Numbered from the stretch's first letter, positions 54,195 through 63,799 are shown. The stretch is DNA of 64,000 nt from Methanosarcina horonobensis HB-1 = JCM 15518 (GCF_000970285.1 NZ_CP009516.1:4009036-4073035); one strand, 5' to 3'. Notes: generated by a model not told the origin, from the sequence alone. Program-made: numbers and translations.

Positions 54195-54680
54195 ATGCGG
54201 GGATTTCAGCTATTCAGACATGATGAGAAAGCAATGGAATTACCAATTAATATCGTAGTGATGCTCGTTGTAGCGATGGTCGCTCTTGCAACGCTTATTT
54301 CGATAATACCGACTCCTACAAAGGAAATGTCAGTCTTTGTTGAAAAAACAGGACTCGGGACAGGAAGCCTTCAGTCAGGAAACTCAATAATAGTAGGTGC
54401 TACCACTGCACAGAATCCTTTTGCCGTATCAGCGGTAGTAAAGGTAACAGATAAAGACGGAAATCCGGTTCGGGATGCAAACGTCATCCTCAAAGGACTC
54501 GGAGGTGCAGCATCGAACACAACTGACATTAACGGAGTCACTGTGCTGACAACGCCAAGCACTGCACTGGTAAGGCTTGACCCGAACCAGAATGAAGGCA
54601 CAATGGACCTGAAAATTCTGGCAGACGGTTTCTATGATTATGAGAAGAAAGATGCAGTTATGATCGTCAAGACTCGTTAA
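54195..54680 (+). CDS. Pilin-like protein with extracellular Ig-like domain (A)
   Basis: The 161-residue protein starts with a short charged segment (FRHDEKAMELPIN) and a long hydrophobic helix (IVVMLVVAMVALATLISIIP). An extracellular beta-sandwich follows, with VVKVTDKDGNPVRDANVILK and a TTDINGVTVLTTPST turn typical of carboxypeptidase-regulatory or Big-1-like domains. GAGGAGG precedes the ATG. The next gene has the same build and the shared LPIxIVV motif at the membrane entry, so the two are related partners. They resemble archaeal type IV pilins or surface tethers; a prepilin peptidase site is not certain. Confidence 0.65.
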   Translation: MRGFQLFRHDEKAMELPINIVVMLVVAMVALATLISIIPTPTKEMSVFVEKTGLGTGSLQSGNSIIVGATTAQNPFAVSAVVKVTDKDGNPVRDANVILKGLGGAASNTTDINGVTVLTTPSTALVRLDPNQNEGTMDLKILADGFYDYEKKDAVMIVKTR

Positions 54681-54734
54681 ATGCACACTTAGCACGGGCA
54701 AAAATGGGCACAGATAAAACTGGGAGAAGCCGCT

Positions 54735-55181
54735 ATGCTGCCTGATAACCTAAGAGAGAACGAAGCAGGAACTGTTGGGCTTCCAATAAGGATTGTAGTT
54801 CTTTCGATAATTGGATTCATCGGTTTTTGTGCGATTCTCTCAGCCATTTCAGCTGCTCCAAAACCTCCTGAATCTATGTATGCAGCATCAAACGTAAGCA
54901 CACTCTCAATAACCTCGGGAGAGAAAGGAAACTTTAGCTTGCAGATAAGCGTTTTTGACAGGGAAAACCGCGGTATGGGAGAAGCAAACGTGATTATCTG
55001 GAGCCCGGACAGAAAAAAAGCTTATTCAGGCATTACGGATTCTAATGGAAACACAATAATAAAGATTTCTAACCCTGAATTACCTCCCGGGAAAACAGAA
55101 GGATATGTTTCAATAAAAGTGATGAGAAGCGGATACAAAGATTTTGATGAGGAGTATTTTGTAAAGGTAAAGAGAAGTTAA
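54735..55181 (+). CDS. Pilin-like protein with extracellular Ig-like domain (B)
   Basis: The 148-residue protein repeats the layout of its upstream neighbour. Segment NEAGTVGLPIR leads into the helix IVVLSIIGFIGFCAILSAIS, and the outside domain has LQISVFDRENRGMGEANVII and GITDSNGNTIIKISN. It follows 54 bases after protein A on the same strand and is probably co-expressed. The stem EAGTVGLPIRIVV is similar to GDEAAVCGLPFRLTV in the cluster at 11.3-11.8 kb, which points to one extended family in this genome. Assembly into a filament is inferred, not shown. Confidence 0.65.
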   Translation: MLPDNLRENEAGTVGLPIRIVVLSIIGFIGFCAILSAISAAPKPPESMYAASNVSTLSITSGEKGNFSLQISVFDRENRGMGEANVIIWSPDRKKAYSGITDSNGNTIIKISNPELPPGKTEGYVSIKVMRSGYKDFDEEYFVKVKRS

Positions 55182-55414
55182 ACCATTTTAAAAGATTCAG
55201 GACCTTAAAACCGATTCAAGATAGTTAAGTTTTAAGAGCTATTCATTCAACAATTTAATTTCTTAACAGGTTAAGACTCCAAAACAGCTCTTTCTTTTTG
55301 GATATTCATCCCTTTTCAAATCTTCATTATATATTTGATACACGTTTACTCATACCTGATATATTTGAACCTGAAAGACAGAATTTAGAGAATTTTTACA
55401 AAGCCAGAGAATAA

Positions 55415-56095
55415 TCATTGCAAAACACTATTGTTATTGACCATAAACCACAGCCCAAAGAATGCCATAAAACTTCCGCACAGGTATACCAGTTTTCTAT
55501 GTGTAGGCTGTGAAATTATTTCCGTCCCTCTGGAAAAAGCAGAGGATACGGTTAAAAGAAATCCAAGATCTGCTATCCAGTGCCCGGCGATAAACGAAAT
55601 TACTGCAAGGACACCTATAAGATACTCCTCAAGGAGGATTGCGCTACCAGCCGTTAACCACCATGCAACAAAAAAAGGATTTAATGCTGAGGTTATAATT
55701 CCTGCGGATACTGTACCTGAAAAAGGGTTCAGTGCCGAAGTTACAATTCCTGAAGATATGAACCCCGTAGAAAGATTCATACTGCTGGCTGAAATCGAGA
55801 CATCCATTGTAGAGACTTCTTTTGCTTTTTTGATCATCGTAAGTCCGAAAACGACCATAATCAGGCCGCCTATTATAGCCAGATACGAGATAACCGATCT
55901 CCTGAGAAAAGATGATGCACCTATCAGAATAAGCATGAAGAAGACGAATTCTACAAGGGCGTGACCCATAAATATCGAAGGTCCTGCTCTCCAGCCTTTA
56001 TGAAAAGACGCCTCTATTGTTGCAAACATCATGGGCCCGGGAATAATGGCTGCGGATATACCTACTGTGAAACCTAGAATAAGAGCTTTAATCAA
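55415..56095 (-). CDS. LysE/RhtB-type exporter with internal duplication
   Basis: The 226-residue protein has about six membrane helices and LysE-family signatures: GISAAIIPGPMMFATIEASF at the N-terminus, YLAIIGGLIMVVFGLTMI, and NPFFVAWWLTAG. The family exports amino acids or other small solutes. The motif SALNPF occurs twice in succession: SSGIVTSALNPFSGT and then VSAGIITSALNPFFVA. About 45 bp of DNA are duplicated in tandem, extending the loop before helix 4. The frame stays open, so the protein may still fold, but one copy is extra compared with usual members. Confidence 0.85.
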   Translation of the reverse strand: MIKALILGFTVGISAAIIPGPMMFATIEASFHKGWRAGPSIFMGHALVEFVFFMLILIGASSFLRRSVISYLAIIGGLIMVVFGLTMIKKAKEVSTMDVSISASSMNLSTGFISSGIVTSALNPFSGTVSAGIITSALNPFFVAWWLTAGSAILLEEYLIGVLAVISFIAGHWIADLGFLLTVSSAFSRGTEIISQPTHRKLVYLCGSFMAFFGLWFMVNNNSVLQ

Positions 56096-56216
56096 TTCAA
56101 TTATGGCGCCACCCCGGATAAGATCTTAATACATAAATGTAGAAAGTATTTATATAAAAATGTTTTGAGACTGAGCGAAAAATAGCTATTATAACATCAG
56201 TCTGGAAAAATACTCG

Positions 56217-56273
56217 ATCTTACCTTAATCGGTACCCTATCTTACCTTAATCGGTACCCTATCTTACTTAATC
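56217..56273. repeat. 22-bp tandem repeat, two and a half copies
   Basis: ATCTTACCTTAATCGGTACC followed by CT is present at 56217-56238 and 56239-56260; a third, shortened copy ATCTTACTTAATC follows and runs into the stop of the coiled-coil gene. GGTACC in each unit is palindromic. The array lies in the 3' region between two minus-strand genes. Confidence 0.8.
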
Positions 56274-57152
56274 TATTTTTTTATTATTAATCATCAGGGG
56301 TTTTTGTTTCCGGTTAACCAGGAAAAATTTCAGAAGTACGGCTCCTGCCATAGTTACCGCAAGTCCGATAGAAAAGTAAGGAGACCTTATTAGATCCCAT
56401 CGGCCAGACCATATAAGAAAACCTGTAAGCAAAAGGACGGAAGACCCGACAATTCCTGAGACTTCCACAGGTACTTTTATCGAACCCAGGGTAAACCTGT
56501 CTCTATTTTCAAGAAATTCAATACGGGACTCAAGTTTACTTACATATTCTTCTGATATGTTCTCCTGAGTTTTAATGCTCCTGACTTCACTCTCCAGTCT
56601 TTCGAGCTCTGGACTAAGACTACCATGCACAAAATCGGAAAGTTCGGATACTGCAGTGTGTATAGAACGAATGCTTTCGGAAAGTCTGGAAAAAACAACA
56701 CTTATATCCTTTACTCTGTAGCTGGCCCCGGAAATCTCAGAAGAGCTATCCAGGAATGTCATGGAGGCATTTGATGCCTCTGAAGAGGGAAGTACAGCAC
56801 CGAAGGCAAAACTTGAAATATCTTCTTCTGTAAACGAAGGAACAAAGTCTGAAAGCAAAGAATTCCCAGGAAGAGGGAAAGAAACTTCAGGAGACACAGA
56901 AGGCCCCTGAGGGGTAACCGAAGACTCTGCTGCAAAATTTGCAAAATTTACTTCCTGAGAAGAATCTGAAGGAACTGCCGAATAAGCCTTTCCTGCCTGC
57001 AGAGCCTGAGACGCATCAAGAGACAAGCGACGCTCAACTGCCCTCAATCTTTTTTCAAAACTTCTGATGTTCTGGTCAAAGACCTCGATTCTTCCCTGAA
57101 GATCATTCCTGATTTCTGGCTCTGTCTGATACGATTTGCTCAATTGAACCAT
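56268..57152 (-). CDS. Coiled-coil protein with C-terminal membrane hairpin
   Basis: The 294-residue protein has an N-terminal coiled-coil (IEVFDQNIRSFEKRLRAVER), a Ser/Pro/Val-rich middle (about residues 60-145), a second coiled-coil (ELERLESEVRSIKTQENISE to KLESRIEFLENR) and two membrane helices (VSGIVGSSVLLLTGFLIWSG and FSIGLAVTMAGAVLLKFFLV) near the C-terminus. No enzymatic motif is visible. It lies downstream of the PIN-ATPase-KH gene on the same strand, 150 bases away. A structural or tethering role is possible. Family unknown. Confidence 0.65.
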   Translation of the reverse strand: MVQLSKSYQTEPEIRNDLQGRIEVFDQNIRSFEKRLRAVERRLSLDASQALQAGKAYSAVPSDSSQEVNFANFAAESSVTPQGPSVSPEVSFPLPGNSLLSDFVPSFTEEDISSFAFGAVLPSSEASNASMTFLDSSSEISGASYRVKDISVVFSRLSESIRSIHTAVSELSDFVHGSLSPELERLESEVRSIKTQENISEEYVSKLESRIEFLENRDRFTLGSIKVPVEVSGIVGSSVLLLTGFLIWSGRWDLIRSPYFSIGLAVTMAGAVLLKFFLVNRKQKPLMINNKKID

Positions 57153-57305
57153 AACCCCCCATAAATCCCTGATATGAAATCAGACTTCAACAGTATATAA
57201 ATTTTTTTGAGTAGTAGAGAAAAATATTGGAAGTGTAATTTGAAAAATCTAAAAGCAAGAGAAAAGTAAAAAGTAAGAAAGTAAAGAGTACAAAAAACGA
57301 GAAGA

Positions 57306-59228
57306 TCAGATAAGTCTGACTTCAACAAAGTCCCCACTGTCCTGAGCTTCCATGATTTCCATCGCAAGGTCTGAGTTTATCCTTAATTTCACATCTCCAT
57401 GCCGGCTAACAGTTGCACTGAAAAGATATTCGTCTTCGATAAAGATCTCAACATCCCTTCCTGCAAGTTCGGGAGCCCCGATAATAAGGTGTTTTTTTGT
57501 CCTTTCGATAACAGGATGAACCGGGGACGCTGGAGCACTTATCTCGGGCGCCGGTTCTCGAGCTTTTCCAGGAAAAGCTTTACGTTCAGCCCCTTGCTTC
57601 AGGCCTTTTGTGCTTTTTGGTGTTTCGGCTTCTATCTCCCTAACATCGATATGGAGTCCCAGTATATTTTCGATCCTGTCAATGACATTTCCGCCTTTGC
57701 CGATAACCTTTCTCATGTCTTCGTCGAAGACTTTTACGATTGCGCTATCGTCCGAGGTTACTTCCACTTCAACAGGGCCTGTAGCATATCTGCTAATAAC
57801 GTTTCTTATCTCTTCTTCGGCAAGCCTCCAGGCAGGTTTACGGCTTTCCCTGGAGGGGCCGATTGGCATGACTACGACCTGTTCTCCGTAAGTATAAATC
57901 TCATATTCGACCTTGCCTGTTTCGAAATCTGCAATGGTAATTACCGGTCTTGCAAGATCCTGCTCGGTCATCCCGTGAGGAACCTTAACTGTAAAGGCAA
58001 GAACGAGAACCTTTGCAACCTCTCCTTTATCGATGAAAATTACAGTATCAACTACCTGCGGGATCACACCCAGTTCAACTCTTCCTATAAGACGCTGGAT
58101 TGCATCCACTGCTCTGGTTGCATGCACTACCCCGATCATCCCGACTCCCGCAAGCCGCATGTCCGCAAAGATCAGAAAATCCCCGGTTTTTCGCACTTCA
58201 TCATAAATGGTGTAGTCCGGCCTTACAAGGAGCAAGAGATCAGCAGTATTCTCCATCCTCCCATTCAGGGGAGAATATTGAGTAATCTCAGCAGGCACCT
58301 GCAGGTCCCTTGGAGACTCCATGGTCTTGACTACCTGCCCGTGGTCATTCAGATAACGTGCAACCCCGGCAGCAAAAGTTGACTTTCCTGCTCCAGGAGG
58401 CCCTGCAATAAGGATTCCACGCTGGCTTATTATGCGCTCTTTCAGTTTGTCGCTCAGACGGTAGTGCTCAAGGTCAACAACAACTGTAGGTCTGACGACA
58501 GTTATCTCCATATCATCGGAAAAAGGCGGATGTGCAATTGCAATCCTCATGTTTCTGATTTGCAGTACCGTTGCCCCGCTTGAAGACATCTCTATGAAGG
58601 ACTCGGGGTCAAACCTTGCCCTCTCGATAAGTTCTTTTGAGATACTGGAAAGCTCCTGTGAACTTGCAGGTTCTTCCCTGATCCGTACATAACGTACCTG
58701 TCCAACAGGACCCTTTTTGGCCATTGGAGAAACCCCATTTTTGAGATGCACGGACATCGTATCATCAGTAAAGAAGTGCTCTACTTTGAGAGGACCTAAT
58801 TCCGAGGGATCCAGAACTTTAGGATGCATGTACTCAACATCAAGTCCCTTTGCCCTGGCTATCAGACTTTGTACGCGGTCCTCACTAACGAACAGTCCCC
58901 CCATATCAAGAGCTGTCTGCCGGATAAGGGCATCCACCCTTCCTTCCTTGGAAAGCTTGATCTCCTCAAGAGTCGGCTGAACCCCGCTGAACTGAAGTTG
59001 AATATCCCCCCTGTCTGCCAGTTTACGAAGCTCCGAAAGTTCTTCAAGCCCTTTGAAACCTATTTCTCTGCCCTTGTTTGCCTGGGCTTCAAGTTCCGAT
59101 ACTACAGCTTCGGGAATGATGATCTCAGCGCTCCCGAACTCACCACTTTTAATTCGGGACGAAAGCCTCCCGTCAATAATCACGCTTGTATCCGGAACGA
59201 TTCTCCATATCCGCTTCTCATCAGCCAT
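57306..59228 (-). CDS. PIN-domain, PilT/VirB11-type ATPase, KH-domain protein
   Basis: The 640-residue protein joins three parts. The PIN domain (about residues 1-145) keeps acidic residues in VPDTSVIIDGRL, PEAVVSELEAQ and SKEGRVDALI. The ATPase (about 225-480) has Walker A GPPGAGKSTFA, the Asp box MESPRDLQVPAEITQYSP, a Walker B-like YTIYDEVRKTGDF and the His box VGVVHATRAVDAIQRLIGR. A KH domain follows (VIGKGGNVIDRIENIL, about 520-535), then a linker and a C-terminal beta domain. The family is widespread in archaea as a soluble relative of secretion ATPases. RNA processing or quality control is the likely setting, since PIN and KH both handle RNA, but no substrate is established to my knowledge. 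Confidence 0.9.
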   Translation of the reverse strand: MADEKRIWRIVPDTSVIIDGRLSSRIKSGEFGSAEIIIPEAVVSELEAQANKGREIGFKGLEELSELRKLADRGDIQLQFSGVQPTLEEIKLSKEGRVDALIRQTALDMGGLFVSEDRVQSLIARAKGLDVEYMHPKVLDPSELGPLKVEHFFTDDTMSVHLKNGVSPMAKKGPVGQVRYVRIREEPASSQELSSISKELIERARFDPESFIEMSSSGATVLQIRNMRIAIAHPPFSDDMEITVVRPTVVVDLEHYRLSDKLKERIISQRGILIAGPPGAGKSTFAAGVARYLNDHGQVVKTMESPRDLQVPAEITQYSPLNGRMENTADLLLLVRPDYTIYDEVRKTGDFLIFADMRLAGVGMIGVVHATRAVDAIQRLIGRVELGVIPQVVDTVIFIDKGEVAKVLVLAFTVKVPHGMTEQDLARPVITIADFETGKVEYEIYTYGEQVVVMPIGPSRESRKPAWRLAEEEIRNVISRYATGPVEVEVTSDDSAIVKVFDEDMRKVIGKGGNVIDRIENILGLHIDVREIEAETPKSTKGLKQGAERKAFPGKAREPAPEISAPASPVHPVIERTKKHLIIGAPELAGRDVEIFIEDEYLFSATVSRHGDVKLRINSDLAMEIMEAQDSGDFVEVRLI

Positions 59229-59422
59229 ATAAAGGGATATAGAGTCAGAAAGTATATAATAAAACTTCTCCTGCTTTTTTTCAGATGAATGGAGTTAGGA
59301 AAGCGGTTAGTAAAAAATAAAGTTTTAAAAGATCTGAGAATAAAAACGATTAAAAATAGAATAGAGTGATAAAAATATAATACTATGATTTAGCAAACGT
59401 AATTGAAGCAATATAGTTGAAC

Positions 59423-59785
59423 TCAGTAAACATCTTCAGGCTCAAAGACCTTTTCGCCGACGACATCTCCTTCGAGATTCCGATAAAAACATGACCTGTA
59501 TCCCATATGACAGGCTCCACCTATCTGTTCTACCAGCAGGAGAACAGAATCCATATCACAGTCAATCCTGATTTCCTTTATTTTTTGCAGATGCCCCGAC
59601 GTTTCACCTTTTTTCCATAATTTTTGCCGGCTTCGGCTCCAGAAGTGAGCAATTCCGGTCTCGACGGTCTTTTCAAGAGCTTCCCGATTCATATAGGCAC
59701 ACATCAGAACCTCCTTGCTGGTCTGGTCCTGAACAATAGCAATAATCAAACCGTTTTCGTATTTCAGGGTATCAAAGTCAATCAT
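59423..59785 (-). CDS. hisI: Phosphoribosyl-AMP cyclohydrolase HisI
   Basis: HisI opens the adenine ring of phosphoribosyl-AMP in histidine synthesis. The 120-residue protein has the family core: [40 protein letters not shown], the metal site [16 protein letters not shown], and the zinc-binding cysteines in [14 protein letters not shown]. It is the stand-alone archaeal form without a HisE domain. ATG 59785 is used. Monocistronic. Confidence 0.96.
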   Translation of the reverse strand: MIDFDTLKYENGLIIAIVQDQTSKEVLMCAYMNREALEKTVETGIAHFWSRSRQKLWKKGETSGHLQKIKEIRIDCDMDSVLLLVEQIGGACHMGYRSCFYRNLEGDVVGEKVFEPEDVY

Positions 59786-60120
59786 GTGGGATAAATTGCC
59801 AAACTAGTATAAAAAGAGGAGTTTAGTAAAAAAATTTCCGAATAGATAGGAAACTTTAGAGAACAAAAAAGATTCCAGGTAAAAATTTCAGTACACATCC
59901 TGCCATCCTTCAAAAATAGGAATAAAAATCCTACAAGGAGAATAAATGTTGAAGCTAATAAAGAATAATAATATTAAAATTATGTAAAACAAGTAATAAA
60001 GTTATAAAAATATATATTATATTCTGCATAAAAGCTTCTGAGGAAAAAGAAAGTTCAGCACTTATTTTCTAATAAAAAAGGGCCATAACAGTGATTTATT
60101 AAGCTTTATGGGTGGGAAGG
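59786..60120. other. Divergent hisI/subtilase intergenic region
   Basis: No gene is seen. AAAATATATATTATATTC near 60006-60023 is the likely TATA region for the subtilase gene. T-rich sequence is absent. Confidence 0.4.
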
Positions 60121-61524
60121 ATGGATTTCAGATTTAAGAGCAAATTTGTGCCTCTATTGTTACTAAGTGGACTGCTTTTAGGGTCAATTTTGCCGGTTTC
60201 TTCACTGAGTACAGTGAACAAAGAACCTTATTCAGTGAACAAAGAACCTTATTATATCTTTGAAAAATTGCCAACCGACATACCCAGTGACCAGAAATAC
60301 GTTCCCGGGGAAATACTTGTGAAGTTTAAGCCTGGTGTCTCTGAAGAAGAGGTAAAAAATATCACCGAAGAAAATGGAACTCAGGTAACTTATACCAGTC
60401 CCTACGCAGGATTCAAGATAATGGAAATCCCAAAGACAAAAACCGTTGAAGAAATGATGGAGATCTATAGCAAAAACCCGAATGTGGAATACGCAATCCC
60501 CAATGTCATCATGAACGCGCTTATGGTACCCAATGACCCATATTACGGTCTTTACCAGTGGAATTTCAAAGCCTTCGAAACCGGAGTGGGAGGTGGAATC
60601 AATCTCGAACCTGCATGGAATATTTCCACCGGAAAGGGAGTAATCGTTGCAGTGCTTGATACGGGAGTTGCATACGAAAACTACTCCATATACAAAAAAG
60701 CTCCTGACCTTACGAACACTATTTTTGTTTCGGGTTATGACTTTGTCAATAACGATGCCCACCCGAACGATGATAACGGGCATGGAACGCATGTTACTGG
60801 AACTATAGCCCAGAGCACCAATAACAATTATGGTGTAGCTGGCGTGGCTTATGACTGCTCAATAATGCCTGTGAAAGTTCTTAATGATGAAGGCAGCGGA
60901 ACCCTCGCGCAGATAGCAGATGGAATTTACTACGCGACTGAACATGAAGTGGATATTATAAGTATGAGTCTTGGATATCAGGCTCCCAAGATAGATCCTG
61001 TCCTTAAAGCTGCTCTTGATACTGCTTACAATAATGGAGTCACCATTGTGGCGGCTTCCGGAAACGACAAGAAAAGTACGGTCAGCTATCCAGCTGCCTA
61101 TGAGAAATGTATTGCAGTCGGAGCTACAAGATATGACGGAAGTCGCACGTATTACTCAAATTACGGTGAAACCCTGGATATTATGGCCCCGGGGGGAGAC
61201 ATGAGGGTAGACCAGAGCGGGGATGGTTATGGAGATGGAATCCTTCAGAATACATTCAACACTACAACTAAAGACCCTACAGACTTCGGTTACTGGTTCT
61301 TCCAGGGAACATCCATGGCAACTCCACATATATCAGGCGTTGCCGCATTGTTGATATCCGAAGGAGCAAACGGGCCCGACGAAGTAAGGGCTGCAATACA
61401 AAACACAGCTGTAGATCTGGGAACTTCGAGTTGGGATAGTTATTACGGATACGGGCTTGTAAACGCAACTGCTGCCCTTAACTACGTTCAGGGAGCCAAC
61501 TGTACACAATCCTCAGGTAGCTGA
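60121..61524 (+). CDS. Secreted subtilisin-family serine protease
   Basis: The 467-residue protein has a signal peptide (FVPLLLLSGLLLGSILPV), a propeptide of the I9/fervidolysin type (VPGEILVKFKPGVSEEEVKN) and the S8 protease domain from about residue 145. The catalytic triad is Asp in VIVAVLDTGVAY, His in DNGHGTHVTGTIAQ and Ser in FFQGTSMATPHISGVAALL; the oxyanion Asn is in VAASGNDKKS. No membrane anchor or binding domain follows. A 21-base tandem duplication near the N-terminus gives VNKEPYSVNKEPY. ATG 60121 with GGTGG upstream is preferred over the in-frame GTG 60112. Confidence 0.93.
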   Translation: MDFRFKSKFVPLLLLSGLLLGSILPVSSLSTVNKEPYSVNKEPYYIFEKLPTDIPSDQKYVPGEILVKFKPGVSEEEVKNITEENGTQVTYTSPYAGFKIMEIPKTKTVEEMMEIYSKNPNVEYAIPNVIMNALMVPNDPYYGLYQWNFKAFETGVGGGINLEPAWNISTGKGVIVAVLDTGVAYENYSIYKKAPDLTNTIFVSGYDFVNNDAHPNDDNGHGTHVTGTIAQSTNNNYGVAGVAYDCSIMPVKVLNDEGSGTLAQIADGIYYATEHEVDIISMSLGYQAPKIDPVLKAALDTAYNNGVTIVAASGNDKKSTVSYPAAYEKCIAVGATRYDGSRTYYSNYGETLDIMAPGGDMRVDQSGDGYGDGILQNTFNTTTKDPTDFGYWFFQGTSMATPHISGVAALLISEGANGPDEVRAAIQNTAVDLGTSSWDSYYGYGLVNATAALNYVQGANCTQSSGS

Positions 61525-61661
61525 AGCAGGAAGCCCGTGTGCCTGAATCGCATGAACTGCAATAAAAGTTGATGTTTAGCTTCATACGACTCTGACGAAA
61601 GCATCATGTCATATGAATGAACTTTAGTTGATAAACTTCTGGAAAAACAGAAACCTTGTTT

Positions 61662-63641
61662 TCACGGTGCGATTCCAAGGACATCCTCAACGTATGCCCT
61701 TAAAAGTTCTGCAACGCTCCATGCCTGAGCAATGCAGCCATCCGGAGAGTAAGGATAATTACCATCAAATAGCTCAGAAACCGTACCTATACCTGCTATT
61801 TCAAGATGTGTATCAAAGCCCTGGAGCAGAGAGCGCATATCCTCAAGACTCTTTTTCGAATAGTTGTGCACTTTTCTATAGGCTTTAACATAGGGTCCGA
61901 GAAGCCATGGCCAGACTGTTCCATTGTGGTAAGCTGAGTCCCTTCCTTCAGGCCCTCCCTTATAAAACCCTATATAAGAAGGATTATCCGCTGAGAGTGT
62001 CCTGAGCCCGAAAGGCGTGAGCAGATCTTTTTCTACCCGGTCTACAATAGCCTTTTCTTTTTCCGGAGAAAGCATGGTGTAAGGGAGAGAGACAGCAAAA
62101 ATCTGGTTCGGACGAATTGAAGGATCTTTAATCTGATTTCCTTCTTTATCCTCAGATACGATATCATAGAGGCAGTTAGCTTCCGGGTTCCAGAAGACTT
62201 TTTCAAAGTTAGAGGCAACTCCGGCTGCAAGAGTATCATATGAAGAGGTTTCTTTGCCAAGCAGATCTCCCAGGCTGCAAGCAGTTCTAAGAGCATTATA
62301 CCAGAGAGCATTAATCTCACATGCTTTACCTGCTCTTGGAGTCACCGGATTATTGTTTACTTTAGCATCCATCCAGGTCAGCTGAGGACCCTGCTTGATA
62401 AGGTAATCAGAATCCATTCCAATCCCAAAGTCCGTACCTTTGCTGTAATTATCTATTATTTCTTCCACAGTTTCCCATATATCCGAAAGGAACAGGAGAT
62501 CTTCGGTATATGCAAAATAACGGCTCAGGGAGTGAATAAACCACAGGGATGCGTCAACTGTATTATAGGCTGGCTCTCCTCCAAAAGCCGGGAAATTATT
62601 GGGGATCAAGCCTTTCCTGCAATTACCGGCAAAATTTTTTAGTATGGATTTGGCATCTTCAAAACGCCTGGGGATCAAAACCAGACCAGGCAGAGAGATC
62701 ATTGCATCCCTCCCCCAGTCTGAGAACCAGGGATAACCGGCTATTATTGTCTTTTCACCTGTGGAAGGGTGTTTTACGATAAAAGAGTCCGTTGCCCTGA
62801 GAAGTTTGAGTGCGAAAGGTTCGGTAAGCCTTGAATTAAAAGCAAAAAGATTCTGTCGGTAAACCTCTCTTGTATAGAGATCTTCAGCTTTTTCGAGAGT
62901 AAAAGAAGAAATATTTTCAGTTGAAGCAGCAATAAAAAAATAAGAGGTCCCCAATTTAAGTTTACTTTCAAAGTAACCGGGATTGAAGTTGTCTTCCTGG
63001 AATGAGAGCCCCCGGTCTTTCTCAATATCGTATTCGAAGTTATAGTACCACTTTGGCTCGGCATGGTACTGGAGATTGGATGAAAGCCAGAAAACAAAAC
63101 CATTAGAGCTTTCCAGTTTCACTCCTTTAGGTTCAGTTCTCTGAGAAAAAGAGATATCATTAGAACGTGTGGTCCCATGAAAGCTTCTTGCGTTCACCAG
63201 AGGAGAGATTCTCAGCAAAGCTCCCTCCCTGCGACACCTTATCTCATAGAGAACGCATGTCGTGTTACTATTGTGAACCATGAAAATCTTTTTTTTCACG
63301 GTAAAGTCTCCGGGCTGGTAAACCCAGAGAGGAGAAGGTGCCAGGATAAACTTGGAAAGATGAGTAAATCCTTCTGGATGAACTGTACCTGGATATTTGT
63401 GGGTTGCAAGCGGATAGGTCTCTTCATTTATAGAAAGCTCTTCATCCAGGGAGGAGAGCAGTAAAACCCTTCCAGGGGAATTCTTCGGAGCCGCAACAAG
63501 GAGTCCATGGTAGGTTCTTGCCCCAGCTCCAATGATAGTAGATGAAGCATATCCTCCGATCCCGTTCCCTACTATCCATTCTCTTTTTATACCTTCTTCA
63601 TAAGTATGAAACGAATCTGTTCCAAGTCTGATCCCACTCAT
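61662..63641 (-). CDS. Glycogen debranching enzyme (amylo-alpha-1,6-glucosidase)
   Basis: The 659-residue protein hydrolyses alpha-1,6 branches in glycogen-like polymers. The N-terminal beta domain has REWIVGNGIGGYASSTIIGA and ARTYHGLLVAA. The (alpha/alpha)6 barrel has IIAGYPWFSDWGRDAMISLP with a catalytic Asp, PRAGKACEINALWYNAL with a catalytic Glu, and the C-terminal GRDSAYHNGTVWPWLLGPY. The domain order is that of archaeal GDE-type enzymes. It is monocistronic on the minus strand. Methanosarcina store glycogen, so a role in its use is expected. Confidence 0.93.
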   Translation of the reverse strand: MSGIRLGTDSFHTYEEGIKREWIVGNGIGGYASSTIIGAGARTYHGLLVAAPKNSPGRVLLLSSLDEELSINEETYPLATHKYPGTVHPEGFTHLSKFILAPSPLWVYQPGDFTVKKKIFMVHNSNTTCVLYEIRCRREGALLRISPLVNARSFHGTTRSNDISFSQRTEPKGVKLESSNGFVFWLSSNLQYHAEPKWYYNFEYDIEKDRGLSFQEDNFNPGYFESKLKLGTSYFFIAASTENISSFTLEKAEDLYTREVYRQNLFAFNSRLTEPFALKLLRATDSFIVKHPSTGEKTIIAGYPWFSDWGRDAMISLPGLVLIPRRFEDAKSILKNFAGNCRKGLIPNNFPAFGGEPAYNTVDASLWFIHSLSRYFAYTEDLLFLSDIWETVEEIIDNYSKGTDFGIGMDSDYLIKQGPQLTWMDAKVNNNPVTPRAGKACEINALWYNALRTACSLGDLLGKETSSYDTLAAGVASNFEKVFWNPEANCLYDIVSEDKEGNQIKDPSIRPNQIFAVSLPYTMLSPEKEKAIVDRVEKDLLTPFGLRTLSADNPSYIGFYKGGPEGRDSAYHNGTVWPWLLGPYVKAYRKVHNYSKKSLEDMRSLLQGFDTHLEIAGIGTVSELFDGNYPYSPDGCIAQAWSVAELLRAYVEDVLGIAP

Positions 63642-63799
63642 ACATACCTGATTAGGATTTGATTTCTTATATAGTTGTACGTTTAGAAAGAGGTTTAAAC
63701 AGAGAAGTAGGCATACGGTATAATAAGTTTTAAGATAATTATATTTAAATTGTAAACATAAACTATTTTAGCTGTGCAGGACATAAGAAAGTGAGAATC
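63642..63799. other. Divergent promoter region
   Basis: This gap separates the debranching enzyme from the gene running off the right edge. TTATATTTAAATTG near 63738 is a TATA candidate for the rightward gene, and TTATATAGTTG near 63668 for the leftward one. Confidence 0.4.

Noticed and set aside
57399-58382. 327-codon plus-strand frame inside the PIN-ATPase gene
   Set aside because: Antisense shadow; no recognisable protein features.
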